From Haliotis asinina (Eukaryota; Mollusca; Gastropoda; Lepetellida; Haliotidae), in NCBI RefSeq assembly GCF_037392515.1, contig NC_090288.1:19748969-19812968 (forward strand): 64,000 nt of DNA, written 5' to 3'. Every line of letters begins with the position of its first letter. Positions within the stretch are counted from its first letter, which is position 1. This document shows, piece by piece, positions 33,910 through 47,012 of this stretch. Position numbers and translations under genes: made by a program. The notes under the pieces were generated by a model. That model saw only the letters and a program-made list of their open reading frames with translations. It was not told where the DNA came from and ran no database searches.

Positions 33910-36900
33910 AACGATGAGCCATCAGGAAAATGGCAAAAAAACAATACCACAAAAATCAGATGCCAGTACCATATATTATCCACGCAGACTTTGAAGTTAT
34001 CATTAAACCAGTTGATACAGTGGCCAATCTCCTAATAAAAGTTTCACTCAGAAAAATCAAGAAAACGAGGGGGTTTGGGTATGTGGTCATTCGTTGTGAT
34101 GGCCAAACTAACCCTCCCGTCATTTATAGAGGCCCACACGTGGCACTTTCTAAAGTGTCTGCAACACGAGGTGGAAGAGATTGCAAAAAAATTGCGGAAC
34201 ATAAGACCAATGCATTTGACCCAAGCAGATCGTGTGGCTCACATCAAAAGCACACATTGTCATGTTTGCTGTAAACCTCTGAATGGTGATTCAGTGAGAG
34301 ACCACTGTCACGTGACAGGGAAATACAGATGTGCGGCTCACAATAAATGTAATCTAAAGTTGAGAATAAACCTTAAGCTTATTCATATCCCGGTGGTGTT
34401 TCACAATTTATGAGGGTATGATTCACACTTGATTATGCAAGCTATTTCAAAGGTAGAAGACAAGCTATCCTGTATCCCAAACAATATGGAGAGATATATA
34501 TCCTTTTTGCTAAATGGGTTGAGATTCATAGATATTGTTCAGTTTCTTTTGTTGTCTCTAGACAGTTTGGTCAAGGCAAATAACCCAGATGACTTGGCTA
34601 TAACTAATCAATACACAGAAGAGAAAACTAGAGCCTTGCTGCTACGTAAGGGTATTTACCGAAATGAATTTATGGATGACTGGTCTAAGTTTAATGAGAC
34701 AGAGTTACCTCCCATTGACCGCATCTATAGCAAGCTAGCTGACACGTCTGTCTCACAAGACAATTACAAACACGCGAAAAATGTATGGGAACAACTAGGC
34801 TGTAAGAATCTAGGTAATTACCATGATTTATATTTGAAAATGGACGTGATGTTTCCAGCAGATGCATTTGAGATATTCAGGAAAATGTGTTCAAAGCACT
34901 ATGGTTTGGACCCCGCATGGTATTCTTCATCACCTGGGCTATCATGGGATGCCTTACTGAAGAAAACAGGTGTGGAATTATTCACAGATTACAATATGCA
35001 TCTGTTAGTTGAGGAAGGGTTATGCGTTGGTATTTCTATGGTATCGAAACGTTATGCTGAAGCTAACAACAAGTATGTGGAAGGCTATAGCCCTAATAAA
35101 CCTACAAACCATCTACTCTATCTCGATGGTAACAACCTGTAAGCCTGGGCTATGAGTCAATATCTGCCAATGGGTGTGGGGCTTTACCCCACAGGGATGT
35201 CATGAGTATTGCACCTGTATATGGGTTATATACTCGAAGTGGACTTAGAATACCCCGTGGAAATACATCAATCTCATAACAGCTATCCACTCGCTCCTGA
35301 ACATTTTAAGGTTAATCCCGACTGGATGTCTGAGTACCAACATAACCTGATGAATGGACCACTAGCAAATGTAGAAAAACTACCGAATTTGATGAATAAG
35401 ACAAAGTATATCGTTCACTATCATAATTTACAGCTGTATCTATCACTGGGTATGAAACTTACTTATGTACATAGAATACTGAATTTCAATCAATGCCCAT
35501 GGATGGAACTATACATTAGGATGAACATGGACATGTGAAAGCTGGCCACTAACGATTTCGAGAAAGATCTGTACAAACTCATGAACAACTCTGTATTTGG
35601 TAAAACGATGGAGAATTTACGAAAATGTGTCAACGTGAAGCTAGTCAGGTCAAATGAGGAAGACAAGCTCAGGAAACTGATAGCGAGTCCGGCGTACAAT
35701 AAGTACTATATTCGATGATGACTTGCCGGCCATACATATGAAAAAGAGTCACAATAAACTTAATCGGCCGGTCTATGTTGGTATGAGTATTCTAGACCTT
35801 TCTAAACACCTGATTTATAACTTCTACTATAACAAGCTAAAGAAACAATACGGTGATAAGTGTGACGTGTTGTACACGGGTACAGATTCCCTGCTGATGG
35901 AAATTCAAACCAAGGACGTGTACGAGGATATGAAAAACAATATACACATGTACAATACCAGTGATTACCCAAGAGACCACCCCATGCAGTCAAGTCAACA
36001 AGAGAGCATTAGGTAAGATGAAAGAGGAATGTGCACCAATTGCTGAATACATGGGGTTGAGACCTAAGATGTATTCTATCAAGAAAGCAGACGATGCTGA
36101 AGTAAGAAAGGCTAAGGGTGTGAAAAAGAATGTGGTAAAATGACATATCAAGCATACCCTCTACAAACCTTCACTATTTGAGGAAAAAACGTTCAAACAC
36201 CAGATGAACATATTCCATAGTGACGGGCATTAGATACACGGGTTGACTTTGAATAGGACGTCTCTATCACCGATGGATACAACACGATGGATATCCACGT
36301 ATGGTGTCAAAACATATGCTTACAGTCATTCCTTGATCTCTGGGGGGTGTGGGGGGATGCCCCACTAAAGATATTTAAGTAACAAAGCCTGGTTACAAAA
36401 AAACAAGCTATATGGCAAGTATACTTATCTGCACCGAGATATATACCCAGTAGAAAATTTGGTATTCATATCCCTAATCAAGTTCACCAAGTCAACCTGT
36501 TGTTTCTTCCACATGACACCATCAGAGGCAAAACCTACAAGTATGTCCTGACAGTTGAGGATGTAACCAGTCGCTACAAAGAAGCTAAATCCTTGACTGT
36601 GAAGGATGCAACACAAGTAGTCCACAGATTCGAGCGCATATACAAACGCAGTCCGCTGACGTGGCCTTCTGAGTTGCAAGTCGACACGGGTAGACAATTC
36701 ATGGGTGCCGTGTCACAACCGCTAGGCAAACATAATGTTGTGATAAGGAGCAGTGTGGGAGGAGAACATCTAAGTCAAGCCATAGTCGATTCAATCGCTC
36801 GTTAGCTGAATGTTTATTTGCACACCAATATTCACGTGATATTCAGTCGGCTCCCCCCACCCACAGGACCCCCAACACTGAAAGGGTAGTATCACTTCCT

Positions 36901-38061
36901 TGTGTGGTTGACTTTATGAGTCATGAAATAACACGACTACTCGATAAGAGACTGGTTGACGCAATCCGTATGAAAACCACCATAGCAGAGGCAGCATTAC
37001 CCCATCGTAAATGAGAAAAACAAAAAAAAAGATTGTGCACTTGTTAGATATTTATATCAGCCAGGTGAATACGAGGGAGACACCTGAAAACGTGCTGCAG
37101 ATCCTATCTGGTCTATGAAAATGTACAATATCAATTGAGTTGATATAAAAGCTGGAGAGCCTAACCTGTACTTCCTGGTAAATGGGCCGAGTAGAGGATT
37201 CGTTCGTGAGGAATTACAAATCATACCTTGATCTTTAACAGGCATATAACTTCACCGATGTACTCTTTTTTCTTCTCGGAAATAAGCTGAAATCGTTTTT
37301 TATCCGAGCCATGGGATTTACAGATACAATAATGACCTTTCACCCCTATTCCACACACCTAGCATGTGTAGTTGATATTATCTTTATGGTGATAAGAACA
37401 ATAACCCATGCTCTGGCTTATGTCAGCCCGCATATAATACAGTGGGAGAGGAGAGTGGGGGACTCCTGTGGACAGCCGACTGCAAGTCCCTCCCATAGCC
37501 CCCAGTGTGCCTGGCCACCGCAGGTCAGTAGATGGCCTGCATGAATCTCCCATTGTCTATATCAAGTTGTGCATCCATAATTACATATAAACATAATTTC
37601 AATTTACCATGTGATTGAGCCTTCTTAGATATTTGAATGGTTATACCCTCGCTTCCATTATCGATACGCCGACCACTATCGTGTAGTCTGTTATCATCCG
37701 TCGATCTCATACCCAACCACAACGCGTACTTTATTATTAAGTAACCCCAGATATTCACAGAGTATAGTTCAAGGTCACAGGCCACGTTGTTGACTATTGA
37801 CTTTCGTCTGATCACTAGCAGTTTCTTTATTTCATCCCACTGCTGGTATGCTTTCATTCCATGGCTAAATAGTTGATTAGGTACTCCCTCTATGGTTACT
37901 TCTACTTTGGTGATTGCTGGGTTGTAAAATTTCTCACTGTCTCTTTCAAATGAACTGTATTCCTCCATTGGTGTGATCAATATTTCTTTCATCGATCGAG
38001 CTGGCACGTTCATGTTGATATTCCATATGTTGTCACTCTTGTCACGTGCTATCATTCTGTG
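33910..38061. mobile_element. Polinton/Maverick relic (fossil)
   Basis: A broken copy of a Polinton-type element. The recognisable parts are a protein-primed family B DNA polymerase region (about 33,930-36,140, plus strand), a retrovirus-type integrase core fragment (about 36,470-36,810, plus strand) and a capsid-type protein fragment (about 37,525-38,040, minus strand). The coding parts are interrupted by roughly ten or more breaks, so it is clearly dead. Decay is moderate and suggests an old but not ancient insertion. No terminal inverted repeats are visible. The right side stops exactly where LINE copy A begins, so the LINE inserted into it or truncated it. Confidence 0.85.
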
Positions 38062-38593
38062 GGCACCCGTGAACGGCCACCACCTCATGGTGGGTGCTGG
38101 ATAACGCCAAGAGCCGTTCACACCCGTCGTGGACTTGGGGGATGTTTAGTCCACCAACCTGTTTGCCGTGGGTTGTCGGCCCTGTGTCGGTGGAGGAGGG
38201 GATCCTGGTGGTTGAGGGCAATAGGTGCCTGCAACTGTGTTCCTGTTGCCTAATGCACCACTTCGGCCCTGACTTCACCTAGACGGGTGTTTGAATGGGC
38301 CCAGTTCAACCAATCATCTGGTCATGCCAAGCCCTGTGCATATGATTTTGTATTTGCACAAATTCTATTTCTGAATTACTTGTTAACTTTAGGTCTTGGT
38401 CCAGTTTGTTAATCAGAGAGATCTTGGTTTGGAATTATTGTTATTATACATCTGCCTAGAGTCTTTATTTGCCCATGGGCCAATCTGGTAGTACATTTTA
38501 TTCAAAGTTACTGCTGGAGTATACTCTCTTGGTATCCTTGGTGCCGCCTGTTGGAGGCCCACAGGCATATGGCATTGTCCTTGTTGACACTCC

Positions 38594-39540
38594 ATGGTGG
38601 GTCAGGAGAGTGAACAACAAACTATAAAATCATGGCTTCACAAAACCAAAAAAAACCCCCCAAAATATTATCATGCTGATGATGAGGAAGATGCAATTAG
38701 CAGACTATGCTATTCAGAACATGAAACCTGGCCTCGATTCATTGTTGCAGAGTCAAGTGAGACAAAGTTAACTTCATGTTCTCCTTTTCTATTAGAAAAA
38801 GCAATTCAAGGTATTGCTGGAACTGTTAAGAGTGTTACCAAAATTAGATCTGGTTCACAGGCAGCAAATCTCATGGAAACAAAATCATTTGCAAACATTC
38901 CTGTAAAATGTTATCCACACAAGTTTCTTAATTTCAGCAAAGGTATTATCCAAGACAGAGATAGACGTCTTGCTGATCTCTCCAGGGATCACATTGTAAG
39001 TCAGTTAAGAATGCAAGGTGTAGTTGAGGCAGAGCGTTTCACATTCAAGTAAGATGGTGTCTATTCGCCTTGAAACACGTATTTGCTTATGTTTGATGTT
39101 CCAAAGTTACCCCAATCTCTTAAAGTCGGATGCTTCTCCATGAAAATTGACCTCTATATTCCTAATCCTCTCAGATGTTTTAACTGCCAGAAATTCGGCC
39201 ATGGTCAAAACTGATCTTAAAATTATGCTTCCTGTTTTTGCTGCAGTGACAAAAGATCATGATAGTGGTACTTGTACGTCAGAACCAAAATATGTGAATT
39301 GTTTGGGTTCACATATATCTTCTTCTAAGAAGTGCATGGTTTGGAAATTTGAAATGGCAATCCAACACATGAAAACAGAAAAGAATGTTAGTTTTTCAGA
39401 AGAAAGGAAATTAGCTGCTTCATCCGGCAACACTCCACTACGGAGTAAGTTAACATATGCTGAAGTGATGAAACCCTCTACTCATTCTGTTGATTGTCAG
39501 ACTGACTTAACCTGGGTGACTACACAGACAGAAGATGGAA
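38594..39540 (+). pseudogene. LINE copy A ORF1 (gag-like, broken)
   Basis: It opens with acidic and Lys-rich sequence, then the family block TWPRFIVAESSETKL, FLLEKAIQGIAGTVKSVTKI and a conserved IIQDRDRRLADLS. Near 39,170 the first zinc-knuckle cysteines (CFNCQKFGHGQN) are followed by a frameshift, and the later knuckles are degraded. The protein would bind RNA in the LINE ribonucleoprotein. Confidence 0.8.
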
Positions 39541-39589
39541 CTTTACAAAAGCTGATTGGTCTTTATTTCATGCACTATGCACTCAAAGA

Positions 39590-42520
39590 TTGCAACCTAA
39601 TTTATTTCTTAGTGTTACCGATCCAATTCAAACATTTTCTGATGAACTTAATACTATTGCTGACGAATGTATTCCCAAATCCTCTACAGTCCCACACATT
39701 CGTAAACTATGGTTTAACAGTGACTGCAAACAAGCTAGAAAGGCGAGAAAGAAGGCAGAAAAGTTTATCCGTTGACATCCACCTGTCCAAATTTGAACCA
39801 GTTTACAATTTCAAATGCCAAGGCTCGTCGCACTTTTAAGCAACATAAACGACAGTCATGGCAAAATTATGTTTCTAAAATAAACTCACGAACACCAATT
39901 CTAAGATTTGGAATATGGTGAAGAAAATTAAAGGTAAAGGATCCAAATGTAGTGTCCACCACCTGAAGGAGGGTGATATTCTTCTAACTGAAACTTCTGT
40001 TATTGCCAATAAAATTGGTGAAACGTTTGCTAAACATTCCTCCTCATCTAACTATTTGCCGGCATTGAGGAAATTTAAAGACCAAGAAGAAAAAAAGAAA
40101 ATTCGTTTTAATTCAGACAATGGGGAGGATTATAATGAAATTTCTTCCATTCATGAGCTCCATACTGCCCTTGGACAAGCTCATGACACCACTTCAGAAC
40201 CCAATAATATACATTATCAGCTACTTAAACATTTACCTGAATCATCTTTAGAAACATTTTTGACTATCTTTGACAATATATGGACCTCTGGCCATTTCCC
40301 ATCATCATGGAGAAATGCTATCTTCATTTCTATCCCTAAACCTGGCTGGGATCATACTGATCCTTCTAACTACTGACCAATATCACTTACTAGCTGTGTT
40401 TGCAAGACTCTGGAACACATGATTAATAATCATTTAGTTTGGTATCTGGAAACCAACAACCTCATCACTAACATTCAGTGTGGTTTTCGCAAAAACCGAA
40501 GTACCATCGATCACTGGATATGTTTGGAATCTTTTATTAAAAATCCCATTTTGAATAAACAGCATGCTGTATCAATGTTTTTCGACCTTGAAAAGGCATA
40601 TCATACAACATGGAAGTATGGCATTCTAAAAGATCTCCATGACTTCGGTTTGAGAGGCCGTTTACCCCAATTTATATCTCAGTTTTTAGAAGACAGACAA
40701 TTTCAAGTAAGAGTAGGCTCTACCCTGTCTGACCATTACAATCAGGATCAGGGTGTCCCATAAGGAAGTATTTTGTCTGTTACCTTGTTTAGCATTAAAA
40801 TCAATAGTTTATCAAAAGTCGTAAATGATTCAGTCGATGGATCACTCTTTGTGGATGATTTTAACATTTCTTGTCGCGGTAAAAACATGCATACTATTGA
40901 AAGGCATTTGCAGTTATGTTTGAATAAGATTCATAAATGGTGTCTTGGAAATGGTTTCAAATTCTCAAAAGCCAAGACCAGCTGCATTCATTTTTGCAGG
41001 AAATATAAACCACATAAGGATCCAGATCTAGTATTGGATGGATCTCCTATCAAAGTTGTCAAAGAGGCCAAGTTTCTTGGCGTTGTCTTTGATCAACACC
41101 TGACCTTCCTACCGCACATAAAACAGTTAAAGACTAAATACATGAAGGCAATGGATTTATTAAAAGTAGTCTCAAATAGCAACTGGGGAGGGGATCAGAG
41201 GACCCTTCTCCAACTGTACAGATCCCTCATCCGATCAAAACTTGATTACGGCTCCATTGTACATGGTGGAGCATGCAAAAGCAACCTCAAACTATTAGAT
41301 TCGGTACACCACCAAGGTCTAAGACTTTGTGTTGGATCATTTAGAACTTTTCCTGTTGACAGTCTTTGTGTCGAGGCAGATGAACCATCTCTTACACAAC
41401 GCTGTATTAAATTATCTTTACAATACATTACAAAACTACACTCTAACAAATCTAATCCTGCATATAGCTGTGTTTTCAATCCTCTATATGAGGATTTATA
41501 CAATAAGAAATCTTCTCTTGTTCCGCTCTTGGCATAAGAATTAAACCTTTTTATCTGCTACCGGCATTGAGCTGGGAAATATAGCTCCTTCCCTTCTTCT
41601 TTCTTCTCCTCCTTGGCAGTTGTTTGGCCACAAGTTGACCTAACATTATCTATGCTTAAGAATCAGAAACTAATGATTTACAATACAAGCGGGAATATAA
41701 TCAACTAAAAAGTAAATATTTCAGTTACAAGTCCTTATTTACAGGTTGATCCAAGGACGGTGGCTTAGTGGCTTGTGCCACCATCATTGGGTCCAAAACA
41801 ATATCTCCTAGATTACCGGAAAACAGCTATATTTTTACAGCTGAAGCAAATGCAATATTAACAGCTCTTAAATATATTCAAAAACATCCTAAGCATAAAC
41901 AGTACGTAATCTATTCAGACTCCCTTTCTTGTCTTCAGGCTATTAAAAATATTTCATGTAAACATCCACTTTTAATTGACATCATTGAATTATATAATAA
42001 TCTTGCTACTGGCCAATACAGACATCGTCTTCTGTTGGTTACCCAGCCATGTAGGCATTTCTGGTAATACAATGGCTGTTCTTGCTGCCAAGGCAGCACT
42101 CAACAAATCTGTGACACCACTTCTTATACAATATTCGGATCATAAACCTACAATTAGATCTTACATCAGTGATCTGATGCAGAAGAAGTGGGACACCCAA
42201 GTGGGTCTAAATAAATTACATGCGATAAAACCTTATATTGGTCACACCTATTTGGGATGTTTGAAGAGGTCACCAAGCGATGATGTCGCATTGGCCCCAC
42301 AAGATACACACACGAATATCTACTAAAAGGTGAGAATCCTCCATTCTGCATCCCTTGTGATGAAAGAATCACAGTCAAGCATATCGTACTTGACTGTATT
42401 GAGTATTCCATCACAAGGGACAACTATTTCAAATCAAGAACTATGAAGGACCTTTTTAACAATACTAGTTCTCATTTAATTATTGCATTTTTAAAAGAAT
42501 TTGATCTGTTCACTGATTTG
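39590..42520 (+). pseudogene. LINE copy A ORF2 remnant (RT and RNase H)
   Basis: The pieces at 39,590-39,775, 39,915-40,376, 40,419-40,763, 40,773-41,537, 41,768-42,067 and 41,976-42,326 follow one another in the order expected for RT, thumb and RNase H. Stops are at 40,374 (TGA) and 40,761 (CAA to TAA), with several one-base shifts. The RT catalytic pair is FVDD. RNase H shows AEANAILTAL and YSDSLSCLQAI. The endonuclease is missing. Confidence 0.88.
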
Positions 42521-43638
42521 TAAATGGATACTTATTTTATGATTGGAAGTTTAAATTAGTAACTCAATTTGTTAGTGGCTGTACCCTCAAAGGGGTTTAA
42601 AGTACTGTAAAATTATTGTCCTCCTGAGAGGGTACATAAGTCCCGCAACACTTGATGTAAATTTAAGTTTTCCAGGTTTTTAATCGTAGCATTTTTGTCA
42701 TTTTAATGTATGGCTAATTCTCTGCATAAAAGCCAATGGCTGAAGGGATGGTGTAAATCCAGCTAGGGTCCATGTAGGTAGCCAAAGTAACGCAAGTCCC
42801 CATGGTCCCTAGTATGGTGATCAACCTTCAGTTGTTTCATTTTGTATTGTCCTCCGTAGTTGAACTGTTTTAGACCTAACTACTAGTTTTACATTTTCTG
42901 TGATATCCTAGTTGGTTTTACTGTCCTTCGTTGACAGTTTTTTATAATGTGCCATTGATTAATGTGTAGTTTTGTAATTAATCGTTCTTGTCACGATATG
43001 GCTGGAATATTGCCGATGTGGCGATAAATATTTAAAACTCACTCACTCACTGGCACCCGTGGCGAGCCACCTCCTCGTGGTGGGTGCAGGGTAAGGCCAA
43101 GAGCTCGCCGACACCCCCGTTGTGGACCCGGGGGGATATTTGGTCCACCAACCCGTTTGCCATGGGTTGCAGCCCTGTGTTGGTTGAGGAGGGGATCCTG
43201 GTGGTTGAGGGCAGTGGGTTCTTGGAACCGTGTTCCTACTGCTCAACACACCACTTTGGCCCTGACTTCACCTAGACGGGTGGTAGAATGGGCCCGATTC
43301 TATCAATCGGCTGGTCATGTCAAGCCCTGTGTTGGACATACCATGTTTTGAGTCTAATATCCTATTCCTTTGTGTTTGGGCTTCACATTTGTAAAAAGTA
43401 TCCACAGTTTTTGCCTAGAGTCCTATGTCAGAAGGCGGTGGCTCATGGGCCAATCTGGTTAATGTCAACCGCCGAATTCTGTAGGTCTCCAAATTTCTGT
43501 CATGTGCAGAACCAGCTGGACAGACACTTTGGTAGACAAATATAGCTATTCGTGTTACATTTGCTGGAGTATAGCAGACTTGTAGCCCTGATGATGCAGA
43601 CTGGATTCCTCTGAAACATCGACCTTTGTTGACGCTAG

Positions 43639-44835
43639 ATGGCGGGTGGGGAGTTTGCCGACTATAATTCTCTCACCATGTCTCTCAACCAACACTCTGG
43701 TTCGTTGAAGAACAAACGCTGTCATGTTGATTCTGTATCATCTGATGAGGAACTTACACCTGAAGTTAATGATTACTGGCCGAGATTTATTGTCATTTCA
43801 TCTTCCGATGGTAATGCGCTCAAGTTGAATCCGTTTGCCATATCCTTGGGCATCAAAGGTGCCTGTGGAGAAGTTAAAAACGTCACTCGACTCCGCTCAG
43901 GCTCACTTCTTGTGGAATGTATACGAAGACAACAGTCCGTCAATCTGCTTGGATTAAAGCAGTTTGTAAATGTCCCGGTTGTTGTCTCAGTACACACTAC
44001 ACTTAACTCCTGCCGTGGAATAATTCGAGATCGTGCTCGTTGTCTTTCTGACATGAGCGAGGAGGAGCTTCCGGTCGAATTCACAAACCAAGGAGTAATT
44101 GCTGTTATGCGATTTACAAGGAAACAAAATGACACTGTGATAAAAACAAACACTTATCTTTTCACGTTTGCCCTGCCAACTGTCCCAAAATCAATAAAAG
44201 CCGGATACTTCAACATTGGAGTTGATGTTTATGTTCCAAATCCTCTCTGGTGTTACCATTGCCAAAAATTTGGTCATAGTGCCAGAATTTGTACTCGCAC
44301 TCAGATATGTTCTCACTCCGGTGGTACTCATGCCAATTCTGATTGCAACAATGCAATAAAGTCTGCAAACTGTAATGGTTAGCATTTGGCCTCGTCCAGG
44401 TCCTGTCCCATCTTCGTTTATCAGTCAAAAATTATGAAAGTGAAATGCACAAACAATATTTCTTATTTTGAAGCCAAAAAGTTGGTGCCAGATCCGTTTT
44501 CAGTTCCAAGTACATTATCCTTTTCAGCTGTAGCATCTTCTCCTGCCCCTATGAAAGTTACTACAGTGGCTACATCGTGCCAGACTGAAATTTCATTGAT
44601 TCATGATAAACAAATATCTGTAAGTGAAAGTATCCTATCAAGTCTGACGACAAATACTTCAGCCTCTCAAACCGAAAGCCCACCATTGAAGATCACAGAG
44701 CCAGCATCTACAGAACTCTTTGACACTGAGAACAATGTTCTTCGTCAAACAAGGAAAGAAAAAAAAAACACAAGAAAAAAAAGACGAAGGTGCTTCAACA
44801 CTTGGAGGCGCCACCTTCTTCGCAACCACCTGTAG
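43639..44835 (+). pseudogene. LINE copy B ORF1 (zinc-knuckle protein, nearly intact)
   Basis: The first 247 codons (43,639-44,379) are open: YWPRFIVISSSDGNALKLNP, GEVKNVTRLRSGSLLVECI, IIRDRARCLSDMSEEELP and a CCHC knuckle CYHCQKFGHSARIC. The second knuckle region (ICSHSGGTHANSDC) has a Cys-to-Ser change. A stop at 44,380 separates it from the Ser/Thr-rich tail (44,386-44,835), which ends in a Lys/Arg run. The family function is RNA binding in the LINE particle. Confidence 0.85.
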
Positions 44836-45136
44836 AGGTTGCTACTCCATTTGCTACTCCATTTCAAACCAAAAGGAATGTTCTTCCTTCACGTTCTCGT
44901 TCACCCATTAACCCACCATGAGTGCAAGTCACATTATACAGTGGAATTGTAGGGGACTTCAGAATAATTTCAATGATCTGCAGGTATTAATTCAAGATTA
45001 CAAACCATCGGTAATTTGTTACAGATAAATTTGATTAACAGCTTTACAATTTATATCATCACTATTCTCCCGGGGGAGATAAAGCTACTGGTGGATCGTC
45101 AGTACTAGTGCGACAAGGTGTGAATCAAAGTCCTGT

Positions 45137-45148
45137 TCCTCTAGCTAC
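45137..45148. repeat. Target duplication of LINE copy C (left)
   Basis: CCTCTAGCTAC here is repeated at 50,914-50,924. It marks the exact nesting point of copy C inside copy B. An extra G at the end may also belong to it. Confidence 0.88.
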
Positions 45149-45730
45149 GGCACCCGTGGCAAGCCACCTCCTCGTGGTGGGTGCTGGGTAACGCCAAGAG
45201 CTCGCCGACACCCCTGTAGTGGACCCGGGGGGATATTTGGTCCACCAACCCGTTTGCCATGGGTTGCGGCCCTGTGTCGGTGGAGAAAGGAATCCTGGTG
45301 GTTGAGAGCAATAGGGGCCTGTAACCTTATTCCTGTTGCTCAATACCCCACTTTGGCCCTGACTTCGCCTAAACGGGTGGTTGAATGGGCCCGGTTCAAC
45401 CAAACGGCTGGTCATGCCAAGCCCTGAGTATGTATATTCTCCTTCATAAATTTCCGAAACTTTTTAAAGTTTATCAGATGTCTTGGCTTAATCATTATAT
45501 ATTTGACTTTCGAATCAGTGACTTCAATTTTGTAATTTGCCTAGAGTCTTATGCCCAGAAGGCGGTGGCTCATGGGCCAATCTGGTTTATCCTCCGGGTT
45601 AACTGGAGTATATCATTTCTGTAACCCTTAGGTGTCAGTTTGCTGGAACACCACTTACATATGACATCGCCCTTGTTGGCGCTCCGTGGTGGGCAGGGAA
45701 CAGATTTGATGAACCAATCTACAATTCACT

Positions 45731-46998
45731 ATGGGTAAGCAAAATCCAAAAAAACCAAAACGGCAACTTTCAGAATCTGATTCTGAGCTTGACTCTGATG
45801 AAGATGAGATTGTTACTAAATTGTTATATTCTGAATGGGATACTTGGCCACGCTTTCTTGTTCTGGAAGCAAAGGGTGAACGAGCCCTTTCTTCTTACTC
45901 ACCATTTTTGTTAGAAAAGGGATTGCAGGGTAAAGCTTGTGAGTTGAAAAATGTTACCAAGTTACGGTCTGGAGGTCTTTTGGTTGAATGTTTCCCAAGC
46001 CATTAACCTTATGACGTCAAACAAATTAGCTGATATTCCAGTTACATGTTCAGTGCACAAGACCCTTAACTTTTCCAAAGTACTAATCTGTGACAGAGAC
46101 CGAGGTCTCGCAGATGAATCTGTTGAAGACATTGTATCTCTGCTTCGAAGTCAAGGTGTCATTGAGGCCAAACGATTTACATATCGTAAAGATGATCGTG
46201 TGTCCCCATCAAACACATATTTGTTGACTTTTGACACCCCGGTTTTACCTCATTCTATTAAGGTTGGATGTTTTTTCCATGACAGTTGATCTCTTTATCC
46301 CACGCCCGACTCGTTGTTTTAACTGTCAGAAGTTTGGCCACGGGCAAAATTCCTGTAGGAACAAGTTAGCTTGCTTCCGATGTGGAGAACCTGATCATGA
46401 TGGGAAAATATGTACAAACACCATCAAGTGTTTACATTGCAAAGGTGACCACATGGCATCTTCTATAAACTGTCCTGTGTGGAAATATGAGGCCACGGTA
46501 CAGAAACTGAAAAGTGAGAAACGTCTCAGTTACTCTGATGTCAGGAAACAAGCCAGACTTCTTACACCTGATTCAGCACGTTCATCATATGCATCAACGG
46601 TCAAAAAGGTAACTACATCTATTCTTTGTCAGACAGACCTTACTTGGGTAAAATCTGAACATCCAAAATCCCTCTCAGATTCTGCACTAAATACAGAAAG
46701 TTCCAAATCGGCCACAGATCCAGATCAGTTACCAGTAAAACAAAGAGGAACATCTACACAAACAGAGTCACATCAAATCAATTTGTCAAAAGCTACCAAA
46801 GTGGATATAAAGAAGAAACAAATTCAGCCTGACAGATTGCCAAAAGCATTGAAAACTACAGTGCAGATCCATAATAAATATGGACTGCTTGAAGACATGG
46901 ATACAGAAGTATCCACCCGTGTGAGCACTGGTGACCATACAAGTGGTCACTCTCCAAAAAAGAAAGGTAGAGCAGTCTCTCCTGTTACCGGTCCTTAG
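45731..46998 (+). pseudogene. LINE copy C ORF1 (three CCHC zinc knuckles)
   Basis: It starts MGKQNPKKPKRQLSESDSEL, with an acidic run, then TWPRFLVLEAKGERALSSYS and LICDRDRGLADES. Three knuckles follow: CFNCQKFGHGQNSC, CFRCGEPDHDGKIC and CLHCKGDHMASSINC. The C-terminal tail is Lys/Ser-rich. Two one-base shifts (about 45,995 and 46,275) break the frame. It ends 13 bases before the ATG of ORF2. Confidence 0.88.
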
Positions 46999-47012
46999 AT
47001 AATTAAAACACT

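Larger units (their letters stand above)
38062..43051 (+). mobile_element. RNase H LINE (I/Nimb-like), copy A
   Basis: It starts with the family's 5' sequence GGCACCCGTG...CACCTC, a GC-rich untranslated region with ATTTGGTCCACC-like words. It ends with the 3' module GATATGGCTGGAATATTGCC and a CTCA tail at 43,036-43,051. ORF1 (from about 38,594) is recognisable but broken. A deletion near 39,550 removes the end of ORF1 and almost the whole endonuclease. RT runs from about 39,600 to 41,540 with FFDLEKAYHTTWKYGI and the active site FVDD (about 40,850). RNase H follows at 41,700-42,330. Several stops and frameshifts are present. Copy B begins directly after its tail. Confidence 0.92.
43052..45148 (+). 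mobile_element. RNase H LINE copy B, 5' part
   Basis: It begins (GGCACCCGTGGCGAGCCACC) one base after the tail of copy A, giving a head-to-tail pair. It contains the 5' UTR, ORF1 (43,639-44,830) and the first bases of ORF2 (ATG at 44,919: MSASHIIQWNCRGLQNNF). At 45,148 it is cut by the insertion of copy C and resumes at 50,926. Confidence 0.92.

Noticed and set aside
43585-43625. CTGATGA ... GAAAC phrase in the LINE copy B 5' UTR
   Set aside because: The only stem (CAGA/TCTG) uses the G of GAAA, and its 5' side sits three bases too far from the core for a hammerhead.
43043-45415. GC-rich minus-strand frames near 38,100, 43,100 and 45,200
   Set aside because: They are antisense frames of the conserved 5' UTR of the three LINE copies and not separate genes.
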